40,719 nt of DNA, from positions 1-40,719 of the forward strand of contig CALWDN010000008.1 in the NCBI GenBank assembly GCA_944376685.1, in the 5' to 3' direction. Each line of letters opens with the position of its first letter. Position 1 is the first letter of the stretch. A program made the translations under genes and the position numbers. Under the pieces are notes generated by a model. That model did no database searches, was not told the DNA's origin, and worked only from the letters and a program-made list of their open reading frames with translations. Positions 7,788 through 16,034 of the stretch are shown one piece after another. Source of the DNA: an uncultured Mediterraneibacter sp. Its GTDB lineage: Bacteria; Bacillota; Clostridia; Lachnospirales; Lachnospiraceae.

Positions 7788-8678
7788 TTACTCCTTCTCA
7801 GAAATACTTACATCTGCAATTTTTTCATAAAATTTAGCGATGGCGCTGTGATCTTCCTGACCGCATCCTTCCGCGTGAAGCTTCTGGAGTATTTCCATCA
7901 CGCTGGAAGTAAGCAGAAGCGGAACGCCGATCTTATGTCCGGTGTCCAATGCATTATTCAGGTCTTTGATATGCAGATCGATCTTAAATCCGGGATTGTA
8001 GTTGTTCGCCAGGATCATCGGGACTTTTGCATCCATAACGGTCGACCCCGCAAGCCCGCCTCTGATCGCATCAAAAACTTTTCTCGGATCAACGCCTGCT
8101 TTTGTACTGAGTGCAAAGGCTTCCGAAACGGCTGCGATATTCAGTGCAACGATAACCTGGTTCGCCAGTTTTGTCGTATTTCCGGCCCCGATCTCGCCAC
8201 AGTATACCGCACTGCTTCCCATAGCTTTTAAGATGTCATAAACACGGTCGAAGATTTCTTTCTTTCCGCCTACCATAATGGACAGCGTTCCGTCCACAGC
8301 CTTCGGCTCTCCTCCGGAAACCGGAGCGTCGATCATCTCAACACCCTTCTTCTCGCATTCGGCATAGATTTCTTTTGAAGCCAGCGGCGCAATAGAACTC
8401 ATATCGATCAGGATGCTGCCCGCTTCAGCGCCGTCAAGGACGCCGTCTTTCCCAAGAACCGCTGTCTTCACGTGCGGGGAATTGGGGAGCATTGTGATAA
8501 TTGTCCTGCACTGTTCGGCTACACTCTTTGCCGACGGCGCGCTCTGCGCACCTTTTCCAACGATATAGCTGACGTTTTCTTCTACGATGTCATAAGCTAC
8601 GATCTCATGGCCTGCCTTCATCAGATTAACAGCCATCGGTTTTCCCATGATCCCAAGTCCGATAAATCCTATTTTCAT
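7788..8678 (-). CDS. Beta-hydroxyacid dehydrogenase (3-hydroxyisobutyrate / tartronate semialdehyde reductase family)
   Basis: 296 aa. Starts with the Rossmann motif GFIGLGIMGKPMAVNLMKAGH and carries the family signatures DAPVSGGEPKA (substrate binding) and GAGNTTKLANQ with the catalytic Lys, followed by the helical C-terminal dimer domain. Length is typical. Relatives interconvert 2- or 3-hydroxyacids and semialdehydes with NAD(P) in the cytoplasm (GarR, MmsB, GlxR). It sits 1 nt after transketolase subunit 2 and 6 nt before the SDR gene, so a role in handling the product of a cleaved sugar is inferred. The actual substrate is unknown. Confidence 0.88.
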   Translation of the reverse strand: MKIGFIGLGIMGKPMAVNLMKAGHEIVAYDIVEENVSYIVGKGAQSAPSAKSVAEQCRTIITMLPNSPHVKTAVLGKDGVLDGAEAGSILIDMSSIAPLASKEIYAECEKKGVEMIDAPVSGGEPKAVDGTLSIMVGGKKEIFDRVYDILKAMGSSAVYCGEIGAGNTTKLANQVIVALNIAAVSEAFALSTKAGVDPRKVFDAIRGGLAGSTVMDAKVPMILANNYNPGFKIDLHIKDLNNALDTGHKIGVPLLLTSSVMEILQKLHAEGCGQEDHSAIAKFYEKIADVSISEKE

Positions 8679-8679
8679 A

Positions 8680-9621
8680 TTACTTTACACCTGTCCTTTC
8701 ATACATTTCTTTTATTGTTTCTGCCACATGTTCTTTTGTAAGCCCGTAATATTCCAGCACATCACTGTAACAATGCGCGCTGCTTCCAAAGCAGTCCTGG
8801 ATCCCCACATAATCAACCGGCATGCCGCTCTTCCTCATTGCCTCTGAAACGGCACTTCCGAGCCCGCCGATAATGCTGTGCTCTTCAGCTGTCACAATCC
8901 CTCTGCACCCCGCTGCAAGCTGTCCGATCTTCTTTTCATCCAGCGGCTTGATCGTGCTTACATTGACCACCTTGACGGATATCTCGCCTGCAAGTGATTC
9001 TGCAGCTTTAAGCGCAACGCCGGCCATATATCCAGTAGCGAAAACCGCGATATCCGCACCGTCTCTGAGCACCGTCGGCTCTCCTATTTTGAACTCTTTC
9101 CCTTTTTCAGTGACATTGTCATAATCATTCCGATTCAGCCTTATGTAACACGGCCCATCCATCTCGACCATCGCTTTTACCGCAGCCCTTGTCTCGTTGG
9201 CATCTGCCGGGCACAGTACAGTCATATTGGGGATTGCCCGCATGATCGCGATATCCTCAACCGACTGATGCGTTGCACCGTCTCCAAAGTCTGAAACGCC
9301 TGCCGACGAACCGCAGATCTTTACATTAAGCCTGCCTATGGCGATCGTCTGACGGATCTGATCGAACGCCCTTCCCGCCGCGAATACCGCAAACGAATTT
9401 GTAAACGGTATTTTGCCTGTCTGCGCAAGACCTGCCGCCACGGAAGTCATATTTGCCTCAGCGATCCCCATTTCGTAATGCCTGTCAGGAAATTCCGCCT
9501 CAAACATCTTTCCCATTGTCGATCCGCCCAGATCCGCGTCCAGAACAACGATGCGGGGATCCTTACGGCCCAGTTCTATTAAAGTTTCTCCGTAAGCGAT
9601 TCTCTGATTTCTGTCATTCAT
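8680..9621 (-). CDS. Transketolase, C-terminal subunit (split type)
   Basis: 313 aa covering the pyrimidine-binding and C-terminal domains of transketolase. Visible are MGIAEANMTSVAAGLAQTGK (with the Glu that activates thiamine diphosphate), GSSAGVSDFGDGATHQSVEDIAIMRAIPNMTVLCP and the C-terminal segment TAEEHSIIGGLGSAVSE. The ATG overlaps the stop of the N-terminal subunit by 4 nt (ATGA). Each half has its own start and ribosome site, so this is a natural two-subunit enzyme and not a frameshift. Split transketolases are often recruited to specialised sugar pathways. The ketose donor here is unknown. Confidence 0.92.
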   Translation of the reverse strand: MNDRNQRIAYGETLIELGRKDPRIVVLDADLGGSTMGKMFEAEFPDRHYEMGIAEANMTSVAAGLAQTGKIPFTNSFAVFAAGRAFDQIRQTIAIGRLNVKICGSSAGVSDFGDGATHQSVEDIAIMRAIPNMTVLCPADANETRAAVKAMVEMDGPCYIRLNRNDYDNVTEKGKEFKIGEPTVLRDGADIAVFATGYMAGVALKAAESLAGEISVKVVNVSTIKPLDEKKIGQLAAGCRGIVTAEEHSIIGGLGSAVSEAMRKSGMPVDYVGIQDCFGSSAHCYSDVLEYYGLTKEHVAETIKEMYERTGVK

Positions 9622-10454
9622 TTTCGCCCCTCCTTAAGCTCTGCCATAGCTTTCTCATATTTTTCCTTATCCAGCGCAGCATTATGGAATCCCACTACAT
9701 TTTCAGCAAAGCTGACGCCTTTGCCTTTTATGGTATGCGCGATTATCACTGTCGGCTTCCCGTTTGCCTCATCTGCCGCATCCAGGGCCGAAACGATCTG
9801 CTCCATATCATGGCCGTCGATCTCGATCACATTCCATCCGAAGCTTTCCCACTTTGCATTTACCGGATCTGAATCCATCCGGTCCCTGACCGCGCCGTTC
9901 GCCTGAAGCCCGTTTTTGTCAACTATGGCAACAAGATTGTCTGCGCCATAGAAGCCTGCCGCCATAGCAGCTTCCCAGACCTGGCCTTCTTCCAGTTCGC
10001 CATCTCCAAGAAGCACGTACACCTTTCTGGATATCTTATCTGCTTTCATCCCAAGCGCCATGCCCAGCCCGATCGACAGGCCCTGTCCGAGTGATCCTGT
10101 TCCCGCTTCGATCCCTGGTGTTTTCCGTACATCCGGATGTCCCTGGAGATAAAATCCAATCTCCTTGACATGCTTCAGATCTTCCCTCGGGAAGAATCCG
10201 GCTTCTGCAAGCGCGGCATACTGAAGGATCGCCACATGGCCCTTACTCAGCAGAAAGCGGTCCCTGTCTTCCATTTTTGGATTTTTACTGTCATAGTGCA
10301 TTTTATAAAAATACAGTGCTGCCACCAGATCTGCTGATGAATTTGATCCGCCCAGATGCCCTGCGACACCCACGCCAATGCTTACCAGAACGTCTTCCCG
10401 CAGCTGTCTTGCTTTTTCCTGCAGGGATCCAATCAATTCATTGCTATACATCAT
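9618..10454 (-). CDS. Transketolase, N-terminal thiamine-diphosphate-binding subunit (split type)
   Basis: 278 aa. The ThDP/metal motif is GDGELEEGQVWEAAMAAGFYG with IVDKNGLQ following. Other transketolase landmarks are DRFLLSKGHVAILQYAALAEAG, GHPD, GIEAGTGSLGQGLSIGLGMALG and HTIKGKGVSFAE. The open frame begins at a TTG (10460), but the ATG at 10454 lies 6 nt after GGAGG and is the better start. Works with the next gene as one catalytic unit, moving two-carbon ketol groups in the cytoplasm. Located in the glycan operon 16 nt after the fucosidase gene. Confidence 0.92.
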   Translation of the reverse strand: MMYSNELIGSLQEKARQLREDVLVSIGVGVAGHLGGSNSSADLVAALYFYKMHYDSKNPKMEDRDRFLLSKGHVAILQYAALAEAGFFPREDLKHVKEIGFYLQGHPDVRKTPGIEAGTGSLGQGLSIGLGMALGMKADKISRKVYVLLGDGELEEGQVWEAAMAAGFYGADNLVAIVDKNGLQANGAVRDRMDSDPVNAKWESFGWNVIEIDGHDMEQIVSALDAADEANGKPTVIIAHTIKGKGVSFAENVVGFHNAALDKEKYEKAMAELKEGRK

Positions 10455-10470
10455 GAACAACCTCCACTTC

Positions 10471-11724
10471 CTAACTCATAATCGTATCGTGTATTTCGAC
10501 AGCTCCCTCATATTCCGCGCAGACCACGGTCACTTCTCCGGAGCATCCGGATTCCGGAAGTATCACACGGAACCGGTATTCGTCTCTTGCAGGCTCATAA
10601 CTTTGGTAATACGTAAGTTCAGCGCCGCTTTTTTGCAGATAAACTTTATTGACTTTTGTCTTAAGCCCTGTCACAAGGATCTCATACGGGAACTTCGGGT
10701 AATTGAACACATGCATATAAAGTTTATCTTTTGATGCCGTTATCTTCCCCCATCTGTTTTCATATGGGAAATCTATAACTTCTGTGCAGCCATATATGCT
10801 GTCCCCGTTGATCCTCAGCCATTCTCCCGCCTCATCGAGCACACGGACGCTTTCCTGCGGTACAGCGCCCTGCTCATCCGGCCCGATATTGAGCAGGACA
10901 TTCCCGCCTTTGGACACAACATCTACAAGTTTGAAGATCACATCATCCGCTGATTTCCAGTTGTCGTCTACGCTTGAGTATCCCCATGTATCATTTAATG
11001 TCATCGGAGTTTCCCATGGTTTCCTGTACGGGAGCAGCGGGATTTCATTGTCAGGCACTTCCTGGTAATCTCCAAGCCTGTATCCGATGCGGCCGCTCAC
11101 GAGGCAGTCCGGCTGCAGTTCCTTCACATAATCCCTGAGCTCCCTGCAGAGATCCTCCGGCATAACATAAGGCGTATCAAACCAGATCACACCGACTTCC
11201 CCGTAATTGCTGAGGAGTTCAGCCACCTGCGGCTTTACCTTCCCATAGAAATATTCCTGAAAATCTTTTTCCTTATCCGGTTTAAAATCCCAGTCATTTC
11301 CCCAGCCGTTTTCTTCCGCCCAGTCCTGCATCTGAGAATAATAGATCCCGAGAGTCATCCCCTGGCTGCGGCATTCCTGTGCCAGCTCTCTCAGCGGGTC
11401 TCTCTCAAATGTGGTATTCATGATGTTATAATCAGAAACTCTGGAATCGTACATTGCAAAACCATCATGGTGCTTCGCCGTAAATACGATATATTTCATT
11501 CCCCACTCTTTTGCTTTTCTCACGATATATCCGGCATCAAACCTGACCGGATTGAATGTTTCAGCCAGTTTTCTGTACTCTTTCAGCGGGATCCTGGCAT
11601 TTTTCATGATCCACTCCGCCCCGTAGGGGATCTGTCTGCCCTGATATACGCCTCCAAGTGCGGCATAGATGCCCCAGTGGATGAATAATCCGTATCTGGC
11701 ATTGCCAAACCAATCCTTTCCCAT
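10471..11724 (-). CDS. Alpha-L-fucosidase, GH29 family, cytoplasmic
   Basis: 417 aa. GH29 signatures: YGLFIHWGIYA near the N-terminus, FTAKHHDGFAMYDS (residues 82-94), GIYYSQMQDW, and VIWFDTPYV with D183 in the nucleophile position of retaining GH29 enzymes, then LLNIGPDEQGAVP. No signal peptide, so it acts inside the cell on an imported oligosaccharide. The catalytic domain is followed by only a short C-terminal beta region. Releases terminal alpha-linked L-fucose, by family. Follows the GH2 gene by 24 nt in the same operon. The linkage cut (1,2 versus 1,3/1,4) is not visible; other GH29 relatives act on related deoxy sugars. Confidence 0.9.
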   Translation of the reverse strand: MGKDWFGNARYGLFIHWGIYAALGGVYQGRQIPYGAEWIMKNARIPLKEYRKLAETFNPVRFDAGYIVRKAKEWGMKYIVFTAKHHDGFAMYDSRVSDYNIMNTTFERDPLRELAQECRSQGMTLGIYYSQMQDWAEENGWGNDWDFKPDKEKDFQEYFYGKVKPQVAELLSNYGEVGVIWFDTPYVMPEDLCRELRDYVKELQPDCLVSGRIGYRLGDYQEVPDNEIPLLPYRKPWETPMTLNDTWGYSSVDDNWKSADDVIFKLVDVVSKGGNVLLNIGPDEQGAVPQESVRVLDEAGEWLRINGDSIYGCTEVIDFPYENRWGKITASKDKLYMHVFNYPKFPYEILVTGLKTKVNKVYLQKSGAELTYYQSYEPARDEYRFRVILPESGCSGEVTVVCAEYEGAVEIHDTIMS

Positions 11725-11748
11725 AGGTCAACCATCTCCTTTTTGTTT

Positions 11749-14220
11749 TTATTCTGCATTAATCCGGATCGTTTTTTCTTCACAGCCCTCTGCACTCAGC
11801 CGGACGGCTATCTCCCCCTCTGCTCCGTTTCCTCTTATAACGGCCCGGAGCCGGCCTTCAAATGCCCTGGCTGTACAGTCACAGTAACACTCCTCTGTAT
11901 CAGGATCGGCGCTTCCGTACCCGAGAAGCATCCCCGCTCCCTCTACCACGATACTGACTTCTTTATCTGCCTGCGGATTCAATATCCCCCTGCAGTCTTT
12001 TAGTTCGATCTCCACGAAACATACATCCGATCCGTCCGCCGGGATGCACGCTCTGTCTGCGGCTGCTTCGATATGGACATTATCCCCGGCAGTCAGGATC
12101 ACATCCCTTCCTGATTCCGTCCCGTCCGTATACGCAACAACTTCTACCTGCCCGGGTTCATAAACCGTGTCAAATCTTACAATACATTCTTTTTCCTGTC
12201 CGACTTCTTTCCGCCCGGCCATCCGTCCATTGATATACAATGCTGCTTCCTGCGCGTCTGTATAAACTTCGACCACAACCGGCCTGTGCTCATATCCTTT
12301 CCAGTTCCAGCTCCGGACGGCATTTGTCATCGCCCAGTTTGTCATATAATGCACCGCCCCGTAATATTCCGGCGGCTGGACCGCCAGATAGGGCCTATGC
12401 CTTAGCCCCCATACAGTCTCGCGCCAATACGAAACCGGCCTTCTGGCACCTGTCAGGTTAATATCACCGCAGTATGCTGCCCGATACGGATACGGAGCGT
12501 AAAAATCGCGTCCCGGGGCTTTCTCGTAATTGATGCGCCCCACGCCCGCTTCTCCAAGATAATCCCAGGCACTCCACGAAAAATCCCCGATCACTCTGGG
12601 AAGCTTTTTTACAAGTTTCCAGTTGATATCCAGATCCTTTGGATATGTTTCGGATCCTACGATGATCCGGTCCGGATATCTTTTACAGTCGTCCTCATAT
12701 CTGCATGCCGCGTAGTTATAACCGGCGATATCGACCTGCGCCAGCGCCTCTTCGGCCACTTTTCGGACCAGATCGCTTGTGACCAGCTCACGGGTCGCAT
12801 CCCTCAGATTATTCATAAAGCTGTTAACTTCTGCTGCGGAATCGTCCTGCCGTTCCGTTAAAAAGGCAAGGCTTTCTTCTTCCCCGAATTCTTTCAGCCC
12901 GATGTCAGGATACGATGCCAGGCTGTGCAGGAAATTAACACAATTCGTTATATACCTTGATCTGTCCAGTTTTCTGATACAGTCCACGATTTTTTTCCCG
13001 AACTGCACGTCCATGCGGTTTCCTGTTTCTGAGATCTCATTTCCGACAGAATACATAATGACGCAAGGATGGTTATAATCTTTATCCACCATACGGGTGA
13101 CGTCACGTTCCCACCATTCTGTAATATTTACAGCATAATCAAATTCTGTCTTCGAGGAAGTCCACACATCCGAAAATTCATCCATGACATACATTCCGTA
13201 CTTGTCGCATGCGTCCAGAAGTTTTCTGCTCATCGGATGGTGGGCGCTCCTGACTGCATTGTACCCTGCTTTTTTAAGTGTTTTGATCCGCTGTTCTTCA
13301 GGATGAGAAAACTCAGCCGATCCGATCACACCATTGTCATGATGAATGCATCCACCGCGCAGCTTCACGGTTTTCCCGTTGACCCGCAGTCCGTTTACCG
13401 CATCAAGCTGAAGCATCCTGATGCCAAAGCTTCCGCATTCTTCATCTGTCGTCCTCCCGTCCTCCAGGATATACGCGTGATACCTGTAACAGTAAGGCGT
13501 ATCCGCATCCCATGTATGTGGGTTTTTCACATACATCCGGAACCGGTATCCTTCCCTCGTATGTTCCGCCACAGTTACCGGCATCTCCGCCTCAGCCGCC
13601 GGCAGGCCGTCCGCATCATAAAGCCGGCATCTGCAGACTACGCTTCTGACTCCGGTTCCTGTGTATTCTATCTCCGGCTCCACGTCTATAACGGCAAGAT
13701 CTTTTTCCAGACTGACCGTCGTAAGCCGGACGCCTTTTTCCGTAAAATGCATCCTGTCGGCGATCATAATATTAACATCGCGGTATATCCCGCCGCCTGT
13801 GTACCACCGGCTGCTCGGGACCGCATTTTTCACCTGGACTTCAATAACATTCCTCCTGCCAAAGCGGATGTATTTCGTTGCGTCAATATAAAAATTACTG
13901 TATCCATACGGGCATTTCCCGGCAAAAGACCTGTTAATATATACAAACGCATTCTGATATACGCCTTCAAATTCAAAATAGATATTTTTCTCTTTATGCT
14001 CTTCCTCTATTACGAATTCTTTCCGGTATGTATAATTACCTTCCTGATAATAACCGTTTGCCGCGCCGTTTATCACACCTGCGTCCCGCGGCCTGCCTAT
14101 TGACGCGTCATGCGGGAGCGTGATGCTGCATCCGGCTTCGTCTCTTTTAAGCAGATCTGCAAACACATCCCTGCACCCATCCCGGAAGAACCAGTTCCGG
14201 TTAAAATTCTGTTTTATCAT
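11749..14220 (-). CDS. GH2 glycoside hydrolase, probable beta-galactosidase, cytoplasmic
   Basis: 823 aa with the usual GH2 layout: jelly-roll sugar-binding domain (about 1-155, NRNWFF...PHDASIG, NGYYQEGNYTYRKEF), immunoglobulin-like domain (about 160-270), TIM barrel from about 275, then C-terminal beta domains of the DUF4982 type (about 650-823). The acid/base is E395 in MYSVGNEISETG and the nucleophile E524 in VGSETYP. No signal peptide. Most relatives of this length are beta-galactosidases, but GH2 also includes glucuronidases and mannosidases, so the sugar is inferred from the neighbouring fucosidase. Starts 25 nt after the second permease. Confidence 0.88.
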   Translation of the reverse strand: MIKQNFNRNWFFRDGCRDVFADLLKRDEAGCSITLPHDASIGRPRDAGVINGAANGYYQEGNYTYRKEFVIEEEHKEKNIYFEFEGVYQNAFVYINRSFAGKCPYGYSNFYIDATKYIRFGRRNVIEVQVKNAVPSSRWYTGGGIYRDVNIMIADRMHFTEKGVRLTTVSLEKDLAVIDVEPEIEYTGTGVRSVVCRCRLYDADGLPAAEAEMPVTVAEHTREGYRFRMYVKNPHTWDADTPYCYRYHAYILEDGRTTDEECGSFGIRMLQLDAVNGLRVNGKTVKLRGGCIHHDNGVIGSAEFSHPEEQRIKTLKKAGYNAVRSAHHPMSRKLLDACDKYGMYVMDEFSDVWTSSKTEFDYAVNITEWWERDVTRMVDKDYNHPCVIMYSVGNEISETGNRMDVQFGKKIVDCIRKLDRSRYITNCVNFLHSLASYPDIGLKEFGEEESLAFLTERQDDSAAEVNSFMNNLRDATRELVTSDLVRKVAEEALAQVDIAGYNYAACRYEDDCKRYPDRIIVGSETYPKDLDINWKLVKKLPRVIGDFSWSAWDYLGEAGVGRINYEKAPGRDFYAPYPYRAAYCGDINLTGARRPVSYWRETVWGLRHRPYLAVQPPEYYGAVHYMTNWAMTNAVRSWNWKGYEHRPVVVEVYTDAQEAALYINGRMAGRKEVGQEKECIVRFDTVYEPGQVEVVAYTDGTESGRDVILTAGDNVHIEAAADRACIPADGSDVCFVEIELKDCRGILNPQADKEVSIVVEGAGMLLGYGSADPDTEECYCDCTARAFEGRLRAVIRGNGAEGEIAVRLSAEGCEEKTIRINAE

Positions 14221-14245
14221 TTTTCAGGCCTCCAGGCACCCACAT

Positions 14246-15073
14246 CTAGCCTTTAACCGCTCCTGCCATAACACCGCTCTGTATCTGCTTATGGAACAGG
14301 ATATAAACGATGACCACGGGCACTGCCGTCATGATGATAAATGCATACTGCGGGCCGAGCTGGATGGCCAGTTCACCGTAAAACGAAAGCATTGCCCTTG
14401 GCACAGTATATTTTTCAGGTTCAGACATAAGCGTTAACGAGAATACCAGCTCTCCATACGCATATATGAATGAAAAGATCGCTTCCGTAGCGATGATCGG
14501 CTTACAGATCGGGACCAGGATCCTGCACAGCAGACTGAGGTCCCCGCACCCGTCGATGATGGCCGCTTCATCAACCTCTTTACTGATGGAGTCAAGATAT
14601 CCTGTAAAAAGGAATATCCCCTGTGCCAGATTGAAGCATACATAGACCAGGATCAGGTATAAAAAGTTGTTTTTCAGTCCGAGATCAGATGCCATGGATG
14701 AAATCGGAACAAGCGTAGAATGCACAGGCACCATGACGCCGATCACAAACAGCATATAAGACGTCCTGGCCAGAAGGATGCGCCTCTTTCTCGAAATCAC
14801 ATAAGCTGCGAGCATGCCGACGATGATCTCAATGATCGTTGTCGACAGTGCCACAAACAGTGAATTACAGATTGACTGAAACGCGTTTCCAATACTGTTT
14901 GCAAGGACATAGTTTTCAAACATCCATTCCTTCGGAAGGCTCAGTGCGCTTCTGTACATTTCATCGTTGGATTTGAGCGATGAGATCACTGCATATACAA
15001 GCGGGAGAAACGTTGTGATGAACCACAAGACTGCAATGATATATAAAACAATCTGTTTCCTGTTTTTCTTCAT
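14246..15073 (-). CDS. Carbohydrate ABC transporter permease (MalG/LacG-like)
   Basis: 275 aa integral membrane protein with about six membrane segments and the EAA loop EVDEAAIIDGCGDLSLLCRILVPICKP that docks the ATPase. Inner permease of a carbohydrate uptake ABC importer, pairing with the gene 13 nt upstream. Starts ATG at 15073 after GGGAGGGAGAAGG. No ATPase gene is present in this operon, so a shared MsmK/UgpC-type ATPase encoded elsewhere is inferred. Confidence 0.93.
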   Translation of the reverse strand: MKKNRKQIVLYIIAVLWFITTFLPLVYAVISSLKSNDEMYRSALSLPKEWMFENYVLANSIGNAFQSICNSLFVALSTTIIEIIVGMLAAYVISRKRRILLARTSYMLFVIGVMVPVHSTLVPISSMASDLGLKNNFLYLILVYVCFNLAQGIFLFTGYLDSISKEVDEAAIIDGCGDLSLLCRILVPICKPIIATEAIFSFIYAYGELVFSLTLMSEPEKYTVPRAMLSFYGELAIQLGPQYAFIIMTAVPVVIVYILFHKQIQSGVMAGAVKG

Positions 15074-15086
15074 CCTTCTCCCTCCC

Positions 15087-15962
15087 TTAATATTCTTCCT
15101 GCTTTAGCAGTTTATTGCATCCAACACTCAGCACCACTCCCAGGATCAGCAATATAATCGCTATCGCCGCGCTTCTTCCCATCAGCTTAAATGAATAGGC
15201 GTTCAGGTACAGAAGGATCGCAGGTGTAGAACTGCTGGCATTCGGGCCGCCGCCTGTCATTGCCCAGATAATATCAAATGTTTTTATACATCCCGTGATA
15301 CAAAGGATAGAATATACTTTAAAGGAATTCTTGCTTAACGGGATCGTGATATAACGGATCCGCTGCCAGGTCGTACATCCGTCTATAAGCGCCGCTTCAT
15401 TCAGGTCTTCCGGGATCGTAACAAGGCCCGCGCAGAAGATCAGCATGTTGTACGCTGCCGATTTCCAGCAGTTGACAAGCGCCACGACCCATACATTCAA
15501 CCCCGGCGTGTTCAGCCAGTCAAACGCAATATCCTCCAGCCCGATCGCCCTCAGGAGGACCATGACTGCTCCGTAATTCGGATTCAGAAGGTTTTTCCAC
15601 ATGATCGCGACAATCGTGGTGCCAAGGATGACAGGAAGATAATAAACCGTCCTGAAGAAGTTCTTTCCTTTGATCCGTGACGTCACCAGAAGGGCAAGGC
15701 CATATGCGATAGGCATCTGGATAAGAAATCCCACAACAAGGAATATCCCTGCATTTACCATTGACGTCCAAAAAGATTCATTGGAAAAGACAGCCTTGTA
15801 GTTATCCAATCCCACAAACGTCTTCGGAGCTCCGAATATTCCATTCCATTCCTGCAGAGACAGGATCACGTTGCTTATGATCGGGTATATGACAAATACT
15901 GCCAACAAAAATAAGGCCGGGAACAAAAATAATACGGTTATAACATAATCTTTCTTTTTCAC
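15087..15962 (-). CDS. Carbohydrate ABC transporter permease (MalF/UgpA-like)
   Basis: 291 aa from a GTG at 15962, chosen because AAAGGAGG stands 7 nt before it. The open frame runs 16 codons further upstream into a terminator hairpin, so the longer form is unlikely. The protein begins VKKKDYVITVLFLFPALFLL (first membrane helix), has about six helices and the EAA loop DLNEAALIDGCTTWQRIRYITIPL. Forms the membrane channel with the following permease. An intercistronic terminator separates it from the solute-binding gene, probably lowering permease relative to binding-protein levels. Confidence 0.92.
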   Translation of the reverse strand: MKKKDYVITVLFLFPALFLLAVFVIYPIISNVILSLQEWNGIFGAPKTFVGLDNYKAVFSNESFWTSMVNAGIFLVVGFLIQMPIAYGLALLVTSRIKGKNFFRTVYYLPVILGTTIVAIMWKNLLNPNYGAVMVLLRAIGLEDIAFDWLNTPGLNVWVVALVNCWKSAAYNMLIFCAGLVTIPEDLNEAALIDGCTTWQRIRYITIPLSKNSFKVYSILCITGCIKTFDIIWAMTGGGPNASSSTPAILLYLNAYSFKLMGRSAAIAIILLILGVVLSVGCNKLLKQEEY

Positions 15963-15974
15963 GTTCCTACCTCC

Positions 15975-16029
15975 TTTTAAAAAAGGGCTTCTCCTTGCTA
16001 ACCGTAACACAGTTATCAGGAGAAGCCCT
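15975..16029 (-). terminator. Intercistronic terminator/attenuator between solute-binding protein and permeases
   Basis: Arms AGGGCTTCTCC (15984-15994) and GGAGAAGCCCT (16019-16029) are perfectly complementary. On the minus strand they are followed by TTTTTTAAAAGGAGG, so the U-tract runs straight into the ribosome site of the next gene. Fits partial termination inside an operon. Confidence 0.8.
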
Positions 16030-16034
16030 GTATA

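Noticed and set aside
8680..10454. Transketolase split in two could be a frameshift
   Set aside because: Each half has its own start codon and ribosome site and they overlap as ATGA, the usual arrangement of natural two-subunit transketolases.
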